Positions 4,905 to 6,041 of a stretch of 6,041 nucleotides of DNA are shown piece by piece. Source of the stretch: Candidatus Zixiibacteriota bacterium (GTDB taxonomy: Bacteria > Zixibacteria > MSB-5A5 > WJJR01); the NCBI GenBank assembly GCA_020058315.1, contig JAGVEK010000041.1, forward strand, positions 1-6,041, read 5' to 3'. A model generated the notes under the pieces. It searched no databases. It saw only the letters and a program-made list of their open reading frames with translations, and was not told where the DNA came from. The position numbers and the translations under genes were made by a program. Within the stretch, counting starts at the first letter, position 1, and every line of letters begins with the position of its first letter.

Positions 4905-4935
4905 ACGATCCCGCCGGGTTGGTTGAACTACTGGA

Positions 4936-5592
4936 CTACTGCGGCGCTTCCATGCACTCGCCGGCCATGAACGCCACCCACTGGGCTGCCTTCGCCAAAG
5001 TTCTGAAGCTTGCGTGAGGGCCGCCGTCGACAAACACCGAATAGGGGTCTTCGCCAACGCGCTTCGCCACAATCTGCAACTGAGGCGCCTGATATTTCGG
5101 GTGCTCCCAGAGGACCTTCCGATCTGCCACATCCATCAGCCTGACGATAGCGTGATCGAGAATGCTGACACCCCATGCCTCGCCGTTTTGAAGAAGAATG
5201 GGGATCTTGAAAGTACCCGACGAGCGGCCTATTTTTCCCACCACGTCGTTTTCTTCCAGCCAGTCTTCGCCCCGCTCCACATCTCCGTAGAAGAGGCGAA
5301 TCGCCTTGCCGCTCTTGCGGTACTGCTCCAGGATTCGGCGAACCTTGACAGGAGTGTCGAGATTGAACCAGGTCTCCTTGAGATTTGCCTTGGCAGCTTC
5401 GTTGATGGCACGCTGAAAATCAGCGTACTGACCGATGGTTCCCTTCTCATCCTCGCGAATCTGGATCGAAAGATTCAGCCGCGCCACAAGTTGCTTCAAT
5501 TGCTTGAAGACATGCTCGAAGCCCAGGGTTGAATACCCCTTGCCAGCGGAAACAACGAACAACTCCTGTTCGTGATTGATTACAACGTCCAT
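4936..5592 (-). CDS. 218-aa conserved-looking protein of unknown function
   Basis: Soluble alpha/beta-looking protein beginning MDVVINHEQELFVVSAGKGY. I cannot assign a named domain; the stretch IRLFYGDVERGEDWLEENDVVGKIGRS (98-124), followed by PILLQNGEAWGVSILDHAIVRLMD (131-154), reminds me of uncharacterised proteins carried by plasmids and integrative elements, but I cannot verify this. The N-terminal part (residues 20-75) is helical (FEHVFKQLKQLVARLNL, FQRAINEAAKAN). There is no signal peptide or membrane segment. ATG 5592 is chosen because GGAGG lies five bases before it; the frame stays open to 5823 only because it reads through the structured leader. It is the first gene after leader copy 2 and is followed by ssb, so a role in early DNA processing is possible but unproven. 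Confidence 0.8.
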   Translation of the reverse strand: MDVVINHEQELFVVSAGKGYSTLGFEHVFKQLKQLVARLNLSIQIREDEKGTIGQYADFQRAINEAAKANLKETWFNLDTPVKVRRILEQYRKSGKAIRLFYGDVERGEDWLEENDVVGKIGRSSGTFKIPILLQNGEAWGVSILDHAIVRLMDVADRKVLWEHPKYQAPQLQIVAKRVGEDPYSVFVDGGPHASFRTLAKAAQWVAFMAGECMEAPQ

Positions 5593-5607
5593 TGCAACCT
5601 CCAGACG

Positions 5608-5659
5608 AAAAACCGCCGGAGGCGCTCGTTCCCTGCCGGGAGCTTGCGCCCCACGGCGG
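5608..5659 (-). terminator. Possible attenuator (P6 of leader copy 2) before the 218-aa gene
   Basis: On the minus strand CCGCCG (5659-5654) pairs with CGGCGG (5618-5613), stacked on GGCGC (5650-5646) with GCGCC (5625-5621). The stem is followed at once by TTTTT (5612-5608), the mark of an intrinsic terminator, only about 6 bases before the GGAGG site of the 218-aa gene. A competing local hairpin uses the same 5' arm (GCCG with CGGC at 5635-5638). A terminator directly before a start codon suggests attenuation rather than operon ending. Copy 1 keeps both folds but has TTTCTT in place of the T-run. Confidence 0.45.
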
Positions 5660-5669
5660 GGTTTTAATG

Positions 5670-5827
5670 GCAACCGGTTTCCCGATTGCAGCCAGATGCT
5701 GTTTGTTTCAGAAGGCCAGCTACCTTCATGTCCCGTTGGCATAGCCAAGGGAACAATTTTTGAACAATTCGCTTTCCGCAGCACGGACCACTCCATGCTC
5801 TGGAAAGCCCCGTGCCGAAGCACGGGG
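5670..5827 (-). ncRNA. Structured leader element, copy 2 (hairpins P1-P5)
   Basis: Diverged second copy of the element at 2774-2921, with the hairpins in the same order. P1 (5808-5827) is an 8-bp stem with a TTCG loop. P2 (5772-5807) has CTTTCC/GGAAAG outside and AGCA/TGCT inside, and the same 36-base length as copy 1. P3 (5730-5754) is CCC/GGG plus TTGGC/GCCAA. P4 (5711-5727) is GAAGG/CCTTC around the same TAGCTGG loop. A GAAACAAACAGCA linker follows. P5 (5670-5689) is GCAAT/GTTGC plus CGG/CCG around a GAAA loop. It separates the gene cut by the right edge from the 218-aa gene. There is no good promoter; TTGTTC and TATGCC with 18-base spacing lie near P3 but match the consensus poorly. Confidence 0.6.
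5808..5827 (-). terminator. TTCG-loop hairpin after the gene at the right edge (P1 of copy 2)
   Basis: CCCCGTGC and GCACGGGG form a perfect 8-bp stem with a TTCG tetraloop, six bases after the TAA of the upstream gene and followed by GCTTTCC. Position and stability fit an intrinsic terminator, though the U-run is only three bases. Because the same layout with a different stem and loop occurs at 2905-2920, it may also be the first helix of the structured element. Confidence 0.5.
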
Positions 5828-5833
5828 AGGGGT

Positions 5834-6041
5834 TTAGATCAGTCGGCCGATGGCGGCCTTGCATGTGCGGTATTCCCGCATCAAGGCCTCCAGTTCAGCT
5901 CCATCCAGATCACCTTCGGCGCGGACATAGATCTCGTCCAGCACGTCGGTGCTTGTTGCCTTGGCCATCTGTTCGTAGATCGCTTTCAGCCTGGCACTGG
6001 GTTCCTGGTCGGAGGCATCGGAAGCGATGGCAGACACACCA
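5834..6041 (-). CDS. C-terminal fragment of an unrecognised gene, cut by the right edge
   Basis: About 68 codons are visible and end in TAA at 5836-5834. The frame is open to the window edge, so the true start is probably outside; a GTG at 6037 has no visible ribosome site. The fragment is helical and acidic: KAIYEQMAKATSTDVLDEIY, then a Gly/Asp turn, then a second helix ending KAAIGRLI. Such a two-helix tail occurs at the C-terminus of some phage-type ssDNA-annealing proteins (RecT/Bet), which often lie near ssb on mobile elements, but this is only a weak guess without the core domain. Confidence 0.6.
   Translation of the reverse strand, partial: GVSAIASDASDQEPSARLKAIYEQMAKATSTDVLDEIYVRAEGDLDGAELEALMREYRTCKAAIGRLI

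Noticed and set aside
5730..5765. Sigma-70 promoter near P3 of copy 2 (TTGTTC and TATGCC, 18-base spacing)
   Set aside because: Each box matches only about half of the consensus and the spacing is not kept in copy 1.
5593..5823. In-frame N-terminal extension of the 218-aa protein to 295 aa
   Set aside because: It would translate the structured leader copy 2, there is no ribosome site at 5823, and a strong GGAGG precedes the ATG at 5592.

Overview
This window reads as part of the accessory backbone of a conjugative element (plasmid or integrative and conjugative element) from a Gram-negative, GC-rich bacterium, most likely a proteobacterium. The reasons are the gene set (an RadC-like JAB protein, an ArdC-type antirestriction protein, a stand-alone primase-like Toprim protein and a short accessory SSB, among many tiny genes of no known family), strong GGAGG ribosome sites, and one shared orientation. 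I cannot name the host. No relaxase, mating-pair or replication gene is visible, so plasmid and integrative element cannot be told apart.

All supported genes lie on the minus strand, so transcription runs from right to left. In that order: the C-terminal end of a gene cut by the right edge (5834-6041); a 240-base structured leader (copy 2); a 218-aa protein of unknown function (4936-5592); ssb (4439-4849); a structured leader; a Zn-finger/Toprim primase-like gene (3184-4260); two tiny coupled ORFs of 30 and 50 aa (3078-3170, 2929-3081); a 230-base structured leader (copy 1); a 64-aa ORF (2502-2696) overlapping ardC (1694-2515); a hairpin leader; radC (927-1535); a 91-aa ORF (655-930) coupled to it; an 81-aa ORF (405-650); a hairpin leader; an 84-aa ORF (81-335) coupled by an ATGA overlap to a gene that leaves the left edge (1-84). 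No stretch longer than about 240 bases lacks a gene, and each gap above 60 bases contains strong inverted repeats.

The named genes form a coherent set for handling DNA that enters as a single strand: SSB coats it, a primase could start the second strand, and ArdC protects incoming DNA from restriction. RadC proteins are common on such elements, but their role there is unclear. The tiny genes fit the accessory or anti-defence cargo usually found in such regions, but nothing in their sequences proves that.

The most unusual feature is non-coding. The gaps at 2697-2921 and 5593-5827 are diverged copies of one structured element. In both, the same series of hairpins can be drawn in the same order (P1 with a stable tetraloop, P2, P3, P4 with an invariant seven-base UAGCUGG loop, P5 with a GNRA loop, and a terminator-like P6 ahead of the Shine-Dalgarno site). 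Several stems differ in sequence between copies but stay paired. Part of the same leader (P5/P6-like) recurs before the primase gene. This could be a conserved cis-regulatory RNA, or hairpins that work in single-stranded DNA, such as ssDNA promoters in the leading region of a conjugative element.
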